From Aralia elata (Eukaryota; Streptophyta; Magnoliopsida; Apiales; Araliaceae), in contig CM068377.1 in NCBI GenBank assembly GCA_034770075.1, positions 76,025,358-76,089,357 of the forward strand: a stretch of DNA of 64,000 nucleotides, read 5' to 3'. Positions 22,632 through 33,800 of this stretch are shown here, piece by piece; position 1 is the first letter of the stretch, and every line of letters starts with the position of its first letter. The notes below the pieces were generated by a model that saw only the letters and a program-made list of their open reading frames with translations, ran no database searches and had not been told where the DNA came from. Both the position numbers and the translations under genes were made by a program.

Positions 22632-22840
22632 ATTTGCAGCGGTAGCGTTTGGGTGCGGTTAGACTTGCATTTAAATGCACCATATCATTTTTGGTGCGCT
22701 GCATTTGAACCCTAAACTCTGCATTTGTAAAATTTGAATAAGTTTGCGTTTGAAATAAGCTGCCTCTAGAACAAACAAGATTTTCAAGTACGTTTGGACT
22801 TTCAAACGCTCCTAACGCTACGTAAACAAACATGCGCCAG
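22632..22840. mobile_element. Possible small inverted-repeat element in a DGK intron
   Basis: GCGGTAGCGTTTGGGTGCG at the left is partly mirrored by CAAACGCTCCTAACGCTACG at the right. The arms are short and imperfect. Confidence 0.3.
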
Positions 22841-25030
22841 GCGTTGTTTCATTACACACAAAAACAAAAACAAAAATGCTACCTCTTTCATGAGCAATTT
22901 ATCATTACAAGTGTCTTTTGCATATTAAGTTTCCCACCAAAATGTTCGTTTCAATTCCTGTTCTAATAACTGGTCAATTTAGATTGTTTCTTATATCCTA
23001 GTCAGGGTAGCTAAGTTGGGCCATTGTCCTGTTGCAGGTGTTTGAACTCAGTTCCTCCCAAGGGCCCTGAGGCTGGTTTAAAGCTGTTCAGCAATGTGCA
23101 ATATTTTAGAGTTTTGGTTTGTGGGGGAGATGGAACTGTTGCCTGGGTTGCTTGATGCGATTGAAAGCCATAGCTTCGAATCACCTCCACCTGTTGCTAT
23201 TCTTCCGCTGGGAACAGGAAACGATTTGTCAAGGGTTTTGAAATGGGGTGGAGGATTCTCGAAAGTGGAAGGACAAGGTGGCGTAAGCACTCTTCTGTAT
23301 GACATCAACCATGCAGCCGTTACAATGCTAGATCGTTGGAAGGTTAACATTATAGAAGAAAAATGGGATGGTGATTCAGATAAAGTTACAATCCAAATTC
23401 ATGATGAACTATTTAGGTACATATACCATCCTAGGAAATGCCGGCTTTTATATGAATCTCTCTCTCTCTCTTTTGGATATTGCGAACTCTGAATTCTTTT
23501 TCTCACTATTCTTTGTATTTTTTTAAAACTTAAATGTTTTTCTTTAGCCTGTTCATTTCTTATTTCATAGGTAATTGGATGTGATGCCAAGGTTGCATAT
23601 GAATTTCACATGACCCGGGAAGAAAACCCTGAGAAATTTAACAGTCAGGTAGCAATACCTTTTGACTTATGTTTTTAGTAGCTAATCAGCTTGCAGTTAT
23701 TGATAGCATGTCATTTTAGTCTTTTTGACCTGTAGTTTCTGATACCCGTTTTACCATTTGCATGCTTTTATTTTATCTAACCTGGTAACAGAGAAGTGGA
23801 AGTTTGACAAAACACCATTAAGTAGTTCTTTTGATATTATTATAAAAATATTTATTATTTCTTTATATTGATTTTTATTATTTTGACCTGGACTGGGTAT
23901 GCTTGGGTGGGTTGGGTTTTGGAAATAGCGGCCCGTGTAATTGATGGGTTTAGGTTGGGCCATAAAAAAACTGTTACTTGCCCACTTATTTTTCTCTGAG
24001 AATCCGTTAGAGAGGGATGAAATAGTTTGAGTTTATCATCAATGGATAGGAGAAATTGGAGAGGCCTCGAGGAAGAACCTCGAGGTCACTGGTTCCATTC
24101 CTCACAATTGGGGGCAATATTACTAATAGAAAAGAATAGTTTGAGTTAGAATAAAGCTTATATGGATGGGTTAAAATTTCCCTCTCATCCCACTTTCTAT
24201 GTCTAATAATTTTCTCTCATCTTTCACTTTCTGTCTGAAATTTTTCACTTTTCTCCACTTTATCCCTTTAAAATCTAAATGTGAACACCTTTGCTAGATT
24301 TGATACAATATTTGCATAATTTTGAGGCCATTTATGATTTCTTTTTCCTTCATTTACATCTGTCTTTTTGCTCCTATTGTCAATCTGTATTTCTTTTCCA
24401 GCCACATATCTCTTCCCACCTCCTATCACATGAGCTTTCAGATTACCCCCCTCTGGATAAAAATCCAGGTTCAGGTAATCTTTCTGGTACCGAAATTGGT
24501 TGATGCTGCTCCATATGCACCCATTATGTCCACCCATTTACAGCCCAGTAACTTTAGCCCACATAAGCCAACCCATTTCAATCGGCAGCCCATTTTTATC
24601 CACCCAAGACCTCCATTTTCCAGGCCTAATGCTTGACATATGTATACAGATATTGGAATATGAAAATGCTTCAGTCATGGTTTTACATTTTCTTTTGCCT
24701 GGATAAATATGTGCACTCATGCATGTTAGATATTGCTTTTAAATTCTGAACCTCTTTCTAATTTAATCTTTTAGGTCTCTCATTATATTCCTTGCAGCAT
24801 ACTTATTAGATTTACTTGTTCTCTATTTGCTGGGGAAGCATTTCCGTTGTGTTAACTAATGGTTTCTGGAACAGTTTGTGAATAAATTGCGATATGCAAA
24901 AGAGGGTGCCAGGGATATAATGGACAGAACATGTGCCGACTTACCATGGCAAGTTTGGCTTAGAAGTTGATGGAGAGGATATCCAGATTCCAAAGGTACC
25001 CTATTAAGTAGTAATGGAGGATAAATAAAA

Positions 25031-25291
25031 ACTAAACTCCAAATTGCACCCTTAACTTTAACCACTAAAATTAATTTGCACCATAAACTTTATTTTGAAT
25101 TAAATGCACCCCCTCAAAACAATTTGCACCCTTCGTAACTAAAGTTTAGGGTACAGATTGTTTTGATGTAGAGGGTGCGGAGGGTGTATCTAATTCTCTC
25201 ACTAAAATTTAGTGTGCATTTAATTCAAAATAAAGTTTAGGGTGCAAATTAATTTTGGGGTTAAAGTTTAGGGATCAAATTGAAATTTAGT
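25031..25291. mobile_element. Fold-back MITE in a DGK intron
   Basis: About 260 bp with arms of about 75 bp. The left arm (ACTAAACTCCAAATTGCACC, then AATTAATTTGCACC and AAACTTTATTTTGAATTAAA) is mirrored on the right with few mismatches. Flanks contain GATAAAT on both sides, a possible imperfect target duplication. Confidence 0.7.
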
Positions 25292-26599
25292 GATAAATGA
25301 TAAATGAACTTTTCCTTATTACAGTTTCCTAATTTTCGTTACTTAATCTTTGTTTTCCATTTTCCCCAGGATGCTGAGGGTCTAATTGTGCTTAATATAG
25401 GCAGTTACATGGGTGGAGTAGATCTTTGGCAAAATGATTACGAGCATGATGATTATTTTAATCTTCAGTACATGCATGATAAAATGCTAGAGGTTTGTAT
25501 TGCGTTTCTGGAGCATGGCATCTTGGCAAGCTTCAGGTGTGAGATCTGCTTTCCTTTTCTCTGTTGGTCTGTAGGTTTATGACTCAATGGATTTGGATTT
25601 TGGCTTAAATCAATGCCTTCCACTGCTGAATTGCTTCTGCTGTGATACTTATCCATTTCTTGTGTTTTCTATGTGGTTGTATTTTATCGTTATCATTCAC
25701 TTGCATAGACGTGAAATAGTTAAAAAAATAGTGACCTCTATGTGGAAATATTATAAGCAACGTCGAATCAAAGCATTGCAAGAGAATTTTTGTGACTATT
25801 CTCTTGAAAGTTAGTTGGGATTATCCACCAAGGATGAGTCCAAATACTTATGACAGTGAGCATGGAGATCCCAGTTTTTTTGTTTTATCTTTAAATTTAT
25901 AGTACTGTACTTTGAACAATAGAATACTTTACTTCTTTTGTGAAGAATCTAGCATATGGTTATAACCTTAAAATGGTAACTTACAATCAAATCTTCTTTT
26001 GTGCATAAAATATAATTATGTTGACTTTACATTACAAAAAGTATAACTAATTTTGCATTTTGCAAGGGAAGAATGTGATTTATGCATATGGGTGTATTGT
26101 ATGATACTTGACTATGCTTTATATACTTGCTTATATGCTAAAAGCTCCTCTGCTGATAACATGTAGACCTTGGGTACCTACTCGGATAGTCTTAAGCAAA
26201 ACATTTCAGAATTGGAGGATTAATTTTTTGCTTAACCCATACGAGGAAATGAGCAAAAGAAATTAATGCTTTTGTTTGCCTGAATATTACCATTACGCAA
26301 AAATTGGTCACGGAATTTAGATTAGCACTTGTTTGTTTTACAGGTTGGACTTTCACGGGCAAGGAGGCTAGCCCAAGGAAAAACCATAAGAATACATTCC
26401 TTCTAGTCCTTTTCCAGTTCAAATAGATGGGGAAGCCCTTTATTCAACAAACCAGGATGTTTAGAAATAACACATCATGGACAGGTATCATATATTATCA
26501 TCATGGTTTTTTTTATTTATTTTGTTTTTGTTAAGTAGTGGTATTATAATCAAAAAGAGTCACCATGTACAAAAGGAGTCTCAAAAATCAGGCAAAAAG

Positions 26600-27275
26600 C
26601 CACTCCGCCAAAACACAAAAACTAAATTCTGTTCAAAGACAAAACTCCAACAAAATGTCCACAGAAGTAACACATTCCACTAAAAACAGCTCTCTGCCAG
26701 TTCAAGATGTCTCTAGAATTCTGCTTCTTGCCACAACACCCACCATAAGCAATATCACATAGAGCACGTTTCCTCTTTGAAACATGCACGCCCCATCCAA
26801 CCAATCCCCCTCCCCTGCCAAAGAATACAAATTCACCGCTGATCTAGGTATCACTCACCTCGACCCCCATATGGATTATATCGACAACCAAGAAGGCTAA
26901 ACACAATCACAATGAAGAAGCAAATGATCAACTGATTCCTAATCCTTAAAAGTACCTCCTGTTAACCAAAAACATACTACTCATCCATAATGATTCTCGA
27001 GTCAAAATGTTCCCAAGAACTGCTGTTTACGTGAATGCGGCCACCGTATGAGGTAACCGAATCCTCCAAGTACTCTGCCATGGAAAAGTCAATGCACCAA
27101 AACCACAAAAGACTCCATTTACACTACTTATCAGTAAGTTGTCCACTACTGTGATGTTCCAAACACAGAATCCAGACGAGCTAATAACTGCCCCACCTCC
27201 TCCAAAATCAAAGTTCTGTGGGGAAGTCGGAAAGATTACTGTTGATTTGGTAGTAGGGATGGAAATTTGAAGCAC
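26600..27275 (-). mobile_element. Decayed LINE (L1-type) 3' fragment, zf-RVT region, in a DGK intron
   Basis: On the - strand, frames show FPWQSTWRIRLPHTVAAF, then ESVDHLLLHCD, then a broken segment like LW-x-ERN-x-R-x-FE. That order matches the zinc-binding region at the end of plant LINE reverse transcriptase ORFs. Several frameshifts and stops are present. Boundaries are approximate. Confidence 0.5.
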
Positions 27276-28302
27276 AAGGAAATTGAACAGATGGACTTTC
27301 TGCTCTCTTCCCTATGGAATGGAAGCTGCCTTCAATTGTGTTGTTTCTAGAATTTGATAGAAGGCCACTTTGAAAATCCCTTCCACACTCACCATGGGGA
27401 TTTACACTTCCGTAGTAACTATTTAGATGTGAAGAAAATAACTTGCTATAAATGTTTAAATGTTAACCAGTGTAGTATATATTATAAGATTCCAATTACC
27501 CTACAAAATTTGTCCCCGCTTCATTGGTTTGTACATTCAAATTATCAGGTGTTCATGTGGTGGAGGGCTTCAGGCTCAGAGTAGCCAATATGTCACTCTG
27601 CTGATATTATGACAGATGTTTTGGTTGATGCAGAGTGAAAAGGCGTTATTAATGCATCTCAGAAGAAATTGCTTCTCCAGGAGATAGCTCTTAAGCTTTC
27701 CTGATTTCATTACCTTTTTATTGCCTGCATTTGCTCACCATCAAATAATACCATTGAAGTTTTGGCTAACTCGACCTAATTCAGATGCTCATACTTTTTC
27801 TTTTCTTTTCTTTTTTTTACAAAAAAAGAATGTTAGTACCCGAGAAACCAGCATTTTGTTTGTAATATATAAGAGGGAGAGAGTAGTGATATAGGAGGCA
27901 TCATGCTGGTGATATGTAATTAAGTGATGTTTTTTGAATTTGGAATGAATCCAATGTTTCAGCTGAGATTTATTTTACCCATCTTGTAACATTCTCTCAT
28001 CAAATACACAATAGGGATATTATATGTTGGTTGAGCATTGGAATCTATCTTCACTATTAAATAGACAATTTGGTTGGTCTTCTTTTTCTTTGGTTCGCCT
28101 TTTTCTTCGGTTTACGTTTTTTTTTAGTCCGACCTTTTACTTTTCTTAAGTTGAGTCAACTTCTATTATTAATCTATCGAAATTAAAAATTAAAATTGGT
28201 GACATAATTTTATAAGGAAACAAAATTAGTAAAATAGTTTTACAAGGAAATAATTAAAATAAGATATTTTATATAATATTAGTTGATTGCTTTTTAATTG
28301 AA

Positions 28303-28342
<40 letters not shown>
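28303..28342. repeat. (TA)n microsatellite
   Basis: About 40 bp of alternating TA. A second run at 29221-29270 lies just beyond the right end of the long-TIR element at 28541-29220, so TA runs border this transposon cluster on both sides. Confidence 0.9.
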
Positions 28343-28346
<4 letters not shown>

Positions 28347-28360
28347 GGAAAATGATAATC

Positions 28361-28520
28361 CCACAGCAACCGGTTGCTGTGGAGCAACCCGGTTTTTTGT
28401 GAACTGCCGCTACAGGCTTGTAGCGACAGGGCCTTTGAAAAAATTACAAAGGCCTTGCTGCTACATGCTGTAGCGGCAGTTCACAAAAAACCGGTTGCCC
28501 CCAGCAACCGGTTGCTGTGT
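28361..28520. mobile_element. Fold-back element with CAGCAACCGGTTGCTG ends
   Basis: About 160 bp that can fold almost end to end: arms of about 70 bp share CAGCAACCGGTTGCTGTG, AACCGGTTTTTTGTGAACTG (with a small indel) and TGCCGCTACA, around a short loop. Each terminus is itself a perfect 16-bp palindrome. No ORF. Confidence 0.7.
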
Positions 28521-28540
28521 ATTGCACCCCTAATATATAA

Positions 28541-29216
28541 TAGGAAATGATTCATAATAACTACTTGTAATGGATCAAAAATTTGGGTACATCATCTCTA
28601 TCATACATTATAGGAAGAAACGGGCAGGATTAAATCTGAAAAAAATCAGCCCCATGGATTTTTTGTAACAATACGAATTTGGTCCAATTTTGCCCCTGAT
28701 GCCAACGGAAATTTTAAATGGTCCACTAATTCTAGCTAAACATACTACTCATTGGTGTCCGATCTTGTAGTTAGAATTGTTGGCGTATCGGAGCTTGCCG
28801 TCGAGTATAAATTCAAATTTCCAAGAATTCGTGGCCAAACTTTCCCTTATGTCCTACATAGTACCTCAAATAGAACTCTCCTCCGTTCTCCTCTGCCATC
28901 TCTCTCCACCGACTTTTTACAAATTTTATTTTCTTAGTCAAATCGATAACAGGTCAGGGTTTAAGAAGCTTTGAGGAGCTACTATTCTAATCTCCGTCCG
29001 CTGCAACTAGTAGCAGATGTCTTCTTTTATTTTTAATCCATCCCGGCATTGACTAGGATTGACCAGGGGCAGTTAAGTAATTTTTTTTTCGTTCTCTACA
29101 GCTATTTGTAGCTGATTTTTTCATATTTAATCCTGTCCGTTCTTTCCTATAATGTATGATAAAGATGTTGTATGCCAATTTTTGATCCATAGCAAGTGGT
29201 TGTTATAGATCATTTC

Positions 29217-29220
<4 letters not shown>
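28541..29220. mobile_element. Non-autonomous DNA transposon with about 110-150-bp inverted repeats
   Basis: The left arm begins TAGGAAATGATTCATAATAA and the right arm mirrors it through the segments ATGGATCAAAAATT, TATCATACATTATAGGAA and GGACAGGATTAAAT. TA repeats flank both ends. The interior of about 400 bp is unlike the arms and contains an open frame of about 60 residues (28752-28937) with no known match, so captured host sequence is possible but unproven. Confidence 0.65.
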
Positions 29221-29262
<42 letters not shown>

Positions 29263-29390
29263 ATATATAATTATGTAACTATTTAGGTTATTTAATTAAA
29301 AATTCACAACATTTATAATGCAAGGTGTTGCTAGTAATAGGAATATTTCATATTGTTTAATTTAAACTAAAAATAATTATATAAAAGTAA

Positions 29391-29666
29391 TACTCCCTCC
29401 GTTCTCAAAAGATGAGTAAAGTATATTTTTACACATATTAAAAAATGTTAAGTAGAAAAAAGAGTAAAAAAAGTTTCAAATTTATCCTAGTGACTCTACA
29501 AGATTACTAAATGACGCACTCTTCACTTTATGTATTTTAATTCATCATTTTAATGACACAAAAAATTAAACATTTAGTTATCTTTTTAAGAACAGAGAGA
29601 ATATAAAAATAAAGAAAATTAATACGAGAAAAAAGGAAGAATTCTCGTTTGAGGACGGAGAGAGTA
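29391..29666. mobile_element. Stowaway-type MITE, possibly nested
   Basis: It begins TACTCCCTCCGTTCTCAAAA. Two possible right ends exist: AAGAACAGAGAGAATA at about 29602 and GAGGACGGAGAGAGTA at 29666. TA target sites fit Tc1/mariner-like Stowaway elements. Confidence 0.6.
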
Positions 29667-29736
29667 TAAAAAGAACTTGTAAGAAATTAATATGAGAAAA
29701 AAAGGAAGAATTCGAGAAAACGGGACAGGTATGAGA

Positions 29737-29998
29737 TACTCCCTCCGTCCCAAATTAATTATTTTTCTAGGACTTTTTAAAATCAAATTGACTATTTTTA
29801 AAATTAATAATTAAACATATATAAATATATTTCTAAAATTATAAAAATTGAAATTAGTAATAAATTGTACATACTTTCTTTTGGTTATAATATCTTTACC
29901 TATATGTTAGCAAAAATAGTAAAAAAATTAGTTTTAAAAATAGTCAATTTGACTTTAAAAAGCCCTAGAAATGCAATTAATTTGAGACGGAGAGAATA
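29737..29998. mobile_element. Stowaway-type MITE
   Basis: 262 bp with ends TACTCCCTCCGTCCCAAATT and AATTTGAGACGGAGAGAATA. Subterminal copies of AGTCAATTTGACTTTAAAAA are mirrored near the left end. Confidence 0.75.
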
Positions 29999-30848
29999 CT
30001 TGTTTTCGAGAGCGGGTTAAGTTCAAGAAGAATGAACTCATTGGTGGGCAATGGGAAAGGCCAGACCTAACAAAAATATTTGAGTAAATAAAATTTAATA
30101 TATTTGATGATGTCAATCAATAACCTTCTATTACCAAAGAGTGCTGATAAAAATCTCAAATTTTCTCAAAAAAATATTTTAAATAATGTATCATCAGAAC
30201 GTTAGTTAGATAAATCTCATATGACTATATCATAAATTATTATTAAAATAATTAATACCATATCATTTAAAATCCATTTGAAACAAAAAATTTAAGACCT
30301 AGACATTACTAATTACTAAAAGTTCAAAACATCTAAGTCGTCAAAATATTTACTTATTTGGCAAAGTTATACTAACGGTTCGATACAACCTCGAGTTAAT
30401 AAGAATTTACCTTATCTCACATCCTCGTATCATCTTTTCTTCCGTATAATTAAACTTGGTTAAAAGATTAAAATAAAATTATTTTAACCCTAGAGAGAGA
30501 GAGAGAGACCAACTCCATAAGAATTTCTTCACACCCAATACTCGGTTAGTTATTCGAAACTAAAATCTGTAGAATGCACAACAGAGAGTTGATCCTATAA
30601 TATCATCCAAAAAGAGAGAAGCAAAAACATCCAGAATGGCAACATGATACATAATTTAGGGGAATGACCTACAAAGTAATTCTGAGCGAAGAATGACAAG
30701 CAACAGAGAATTCTCAGTAACCAGGTATTTTACTCGTAAACATGATAAATCGCAAGCATCAACAACGTAATTACTGACATTCCCAATGTTTTGTTTCCTG
30801 AAATGGAAATCTGCAAACCCTTGCATATCACATCAAAAGCCTAGGTCA

Positions 30849-33800
30849 TTAAAATCTCCTCCGGGGACTTCTTGAACGATGCCCACGTGGGGATCTGCAA
30901 GGCAAAGAACACCAAAAGCATATTATATGACGGAAGAATAACTACGAAGCTTGCTGAACTATAAAACCAAGAACTCTTGAAGTTAAATACTACCTCCGTT
31001 CCAAAATATCAAGATAATTATTGACTTTTTAAAGTCAACTTAAGACATTTTTCAAAAGTCAACAAGAATCTTAATCTTTGGAACAGAGAGAGTATCAAGT
31101 TTGCCATTGGATATTCAGATTTCTAGCTGATGAATAATCAGTGAGAGCTTAAAAGACATTTCACGTGATATATCCAAAGAGAATCTTCCCTTACTCCACG
31201 ATGCATTCCAACATACATTTTAGGTGCATTATAATTTTATACTCCCTTTATTCCACAAAAAAAGTTGCATTTAAATTTTTGTAAATATCAAGGATATATA
31301 TTCCTTTCATATTTATTCCTAAAACTAGTGAGTGTTGGTTTAATAGTATGGCATGATATGATGTAATTGTGATGGAAAGGTGGAGGACATTGTGTCATTT
31401 AACACTACAATCAATCAAAATGGTCCTTTTTTGGATCAACAAAAAAAAAAAAATCTTTTTGCAGGATGGAAGGAGTATCTAATACGTCGTCTGCTGCTTA
31501 GCAAATGGGATCTTTTTGTCAAAACTCGGGTTTCTTCTTGTTGGTACCTCATCCTCCTCTAGCCTTCCATATCTTACCCTAGCACCATGATAGTATAGAG
31601 TCCTCTTTCCTCTTCCTCATGGTTAAAAGGATTGGTGAAAACTGGTTTAACAACCCAACCCAACCCCCCTCCCCCAAACCAAAAAAAAAAAACAAAAAAA
31701 AACCACAAACAATTAGGCCTTCGCCTTAACAAAGTCAGTAATATGGGTCATCAAATTTTCCAAGTTGAACAATGATGATAGACCAGTGTCAACACTAACC
31801 TAATGCTGAGTAAGCAAACTTGGGTGGCTATGTATGGAGTGAAAAATAGAGATCACACTGCAATTTTCTGATGGAATAATGGAGCACACAAAAGACTAAG
31901 CACCAAAGGAATTATATAGTGACACTACAAAGTTATCAGTGTAAAGACTCATGAGGCAGAAAAGCGTTCATGGAAATGAGGAACAAATCGGGAAAGGAAT
32001 GATGTAGTTAATGTTAGATGTTTGTTTAATGAGAAATGATGTTACAGGAGTAAATTCGCACAAAACAATTGCTAGCGAACATATCTAACTACTTAATTGA
32101 ACAAAATATGAAACAATTTCTTGGTATGAACTTGGAAATGATTTGTGAATTAATCAGTGATGCAAATGATAAATATTCCGGAACTGATGCTTGGGGAATT
32201 GAGAATGCTTGAAACAAATGTGAGGGAAGTGTTTTTACCTAAATTGACCGAGTGGTTTATGGTATGGAGTCGCAGGACTGAATGGAAAACAGAGTATTGT
32301 GATGCTGAGTTTTCACTTCTGAGTTGCTGAAACTGGTTGTCTCCTTCTGGGCTTGCTTCTAATAATTTTATGAGGATAATTGCGATGCAGATTAATAGTG
32401 TTTGGGGCTGAATTGATGGTTTATGGATGAAGCAAAATCTAGAGTGAACTATGACGAAAATGATGAGGAAGATGAGTTTCCAAGTGAAGGCAAGCTCTGA
32501 TACAAAATTGTCAAGCCCCTAAAGACTTGAGCAAACTGATATGGACAGATTTAAAATAAACAGAGCGAAACAGAAACAGCGGAGCTAAACGGGGCAAAAA
32601 ATAAGGAAGAAATTTGGAAAAGAAGATGAGTAAAGCTCAGTTTTCATATAATTCTCATTGCTTCAAATGTATTATTTCAAACAATATATTTCCTCCATCT
32701 CCTCCGTTCCAAATTATAAGATAACTATTGACTTTTAAAAGTCAATAGAGACATGGAAAATAATATCTATTGCGACTTTATGTATTGACTTTTATATTAC
32801 CAGTTACGTGGATAACTATTAGTGGTAACTCTTTTAATCATATATGTAATATGGTGGACCTACCTTATAATCCTATCAAATCCCATGTATTGATGTACGT
32901 CACAATTATAAATCGGTAGAAAACTTTTGCAATACATAGCAGAACTCTTGAGACATTTTCAAACTCAAAATTAAAATAATTATTAAAAATTATAAAATAA
33001 TAAATCTAAAAATTAGTATTTTTTAAATAGTTTATAATATTCGTCATTGTATTACCTAAAAAATTAACAAAATCCATGTCAATTTTGAGTTCGAAAATGT
33101 CGTAAGTTGACTTCAAAAAGTAAATAATAATCTTATATTTAGGAACGGAGGGAGTATATAGAAGATACTCTCCATTGCTATGCTAACATAAACCATACGC
33201 CTATCCTACACCATTAGCCCAACCAACTCAAATGTTTTGAGCTTATTCTAGTACTTAGAACTGGCTTTGCAAAAATAACCTTAGCTCCTACGTAGAATTT
33301 ATGGGCTGGACACACACACACACATAATATAAAGAGGATCGAGGTAAAATTCAGATTTCCCTAAAAAATTCTATAGAAAAGAGTTCGTGACAAAAGGAAA
33401 AACAGCCGAAGTATTACTTTGAAGTTTAAACTCACAAAACTAAGTGACAGATAGGTTTTACATAAGCAAATGGCCTATTCATAAATACAATATAATTGCG
33501 AGATAGGTTTTACATAAGCAAATGGCATATTCATAAGTACAATATAATTACGAGAGACGTACCTCCTCCTCGTATTCCTCCTCTTGAAAGGACCTTTGCT
33601 AAAAGCCCAATCAACTGTGATTGTTTGAGTGAGCAATTCACCTCCGTCCATTTCCGCTATGGCTTTCTCCGCTTCTTCAAAGTTCTCATATTCAATTAAT
33701 GCATACCCCTGTAAAGCAATATTTCATGCTAAACAATTTAGCAAACAGACATCAACAAGCTTAAACCCCAATTTAAATATATGTACAATAAACTACCAAT

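Larger units (their letters stand above)
20070..27704 (+). pseudogene. Cluster I diacylglycerol kinase (DGK1/DGK2-like), frameshifted throughout
   Basis: The enzyme phosphorylates diacylglycerol to phosphatidic acid at membranes. Supported pieces: N-terminus, two C1-type Cys/His domains and linker at about 20124-21286; catalytic exons 23038-23416, 23571-23648, 24875-24995, 25370-25536, 26344-26484 and 27549-27704 (stop TGA 27702). Recognisable blocks include HRCSVCG, QFAAKDCKC, EEIIASSVRSQ, the glycine-rich VLVCGGDGT, LPLGTGNDLSRVLKWGGG, HAAVTMLDRWKV, GCDAKVA, IGSYMGGVDLWQND, VGLSRARRLAQGKTIRI and NASQKKLLLQEIALKLS. Intron borders are GT-AG. Nearly every exon needs single bases removed to keep frame (for example near 23066, 23146 and 24961). 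The last exon has TAG and TGA codons in frame. It is either a recent pseudogene or a working gene misread by the assembly. Confidence 0.8.
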
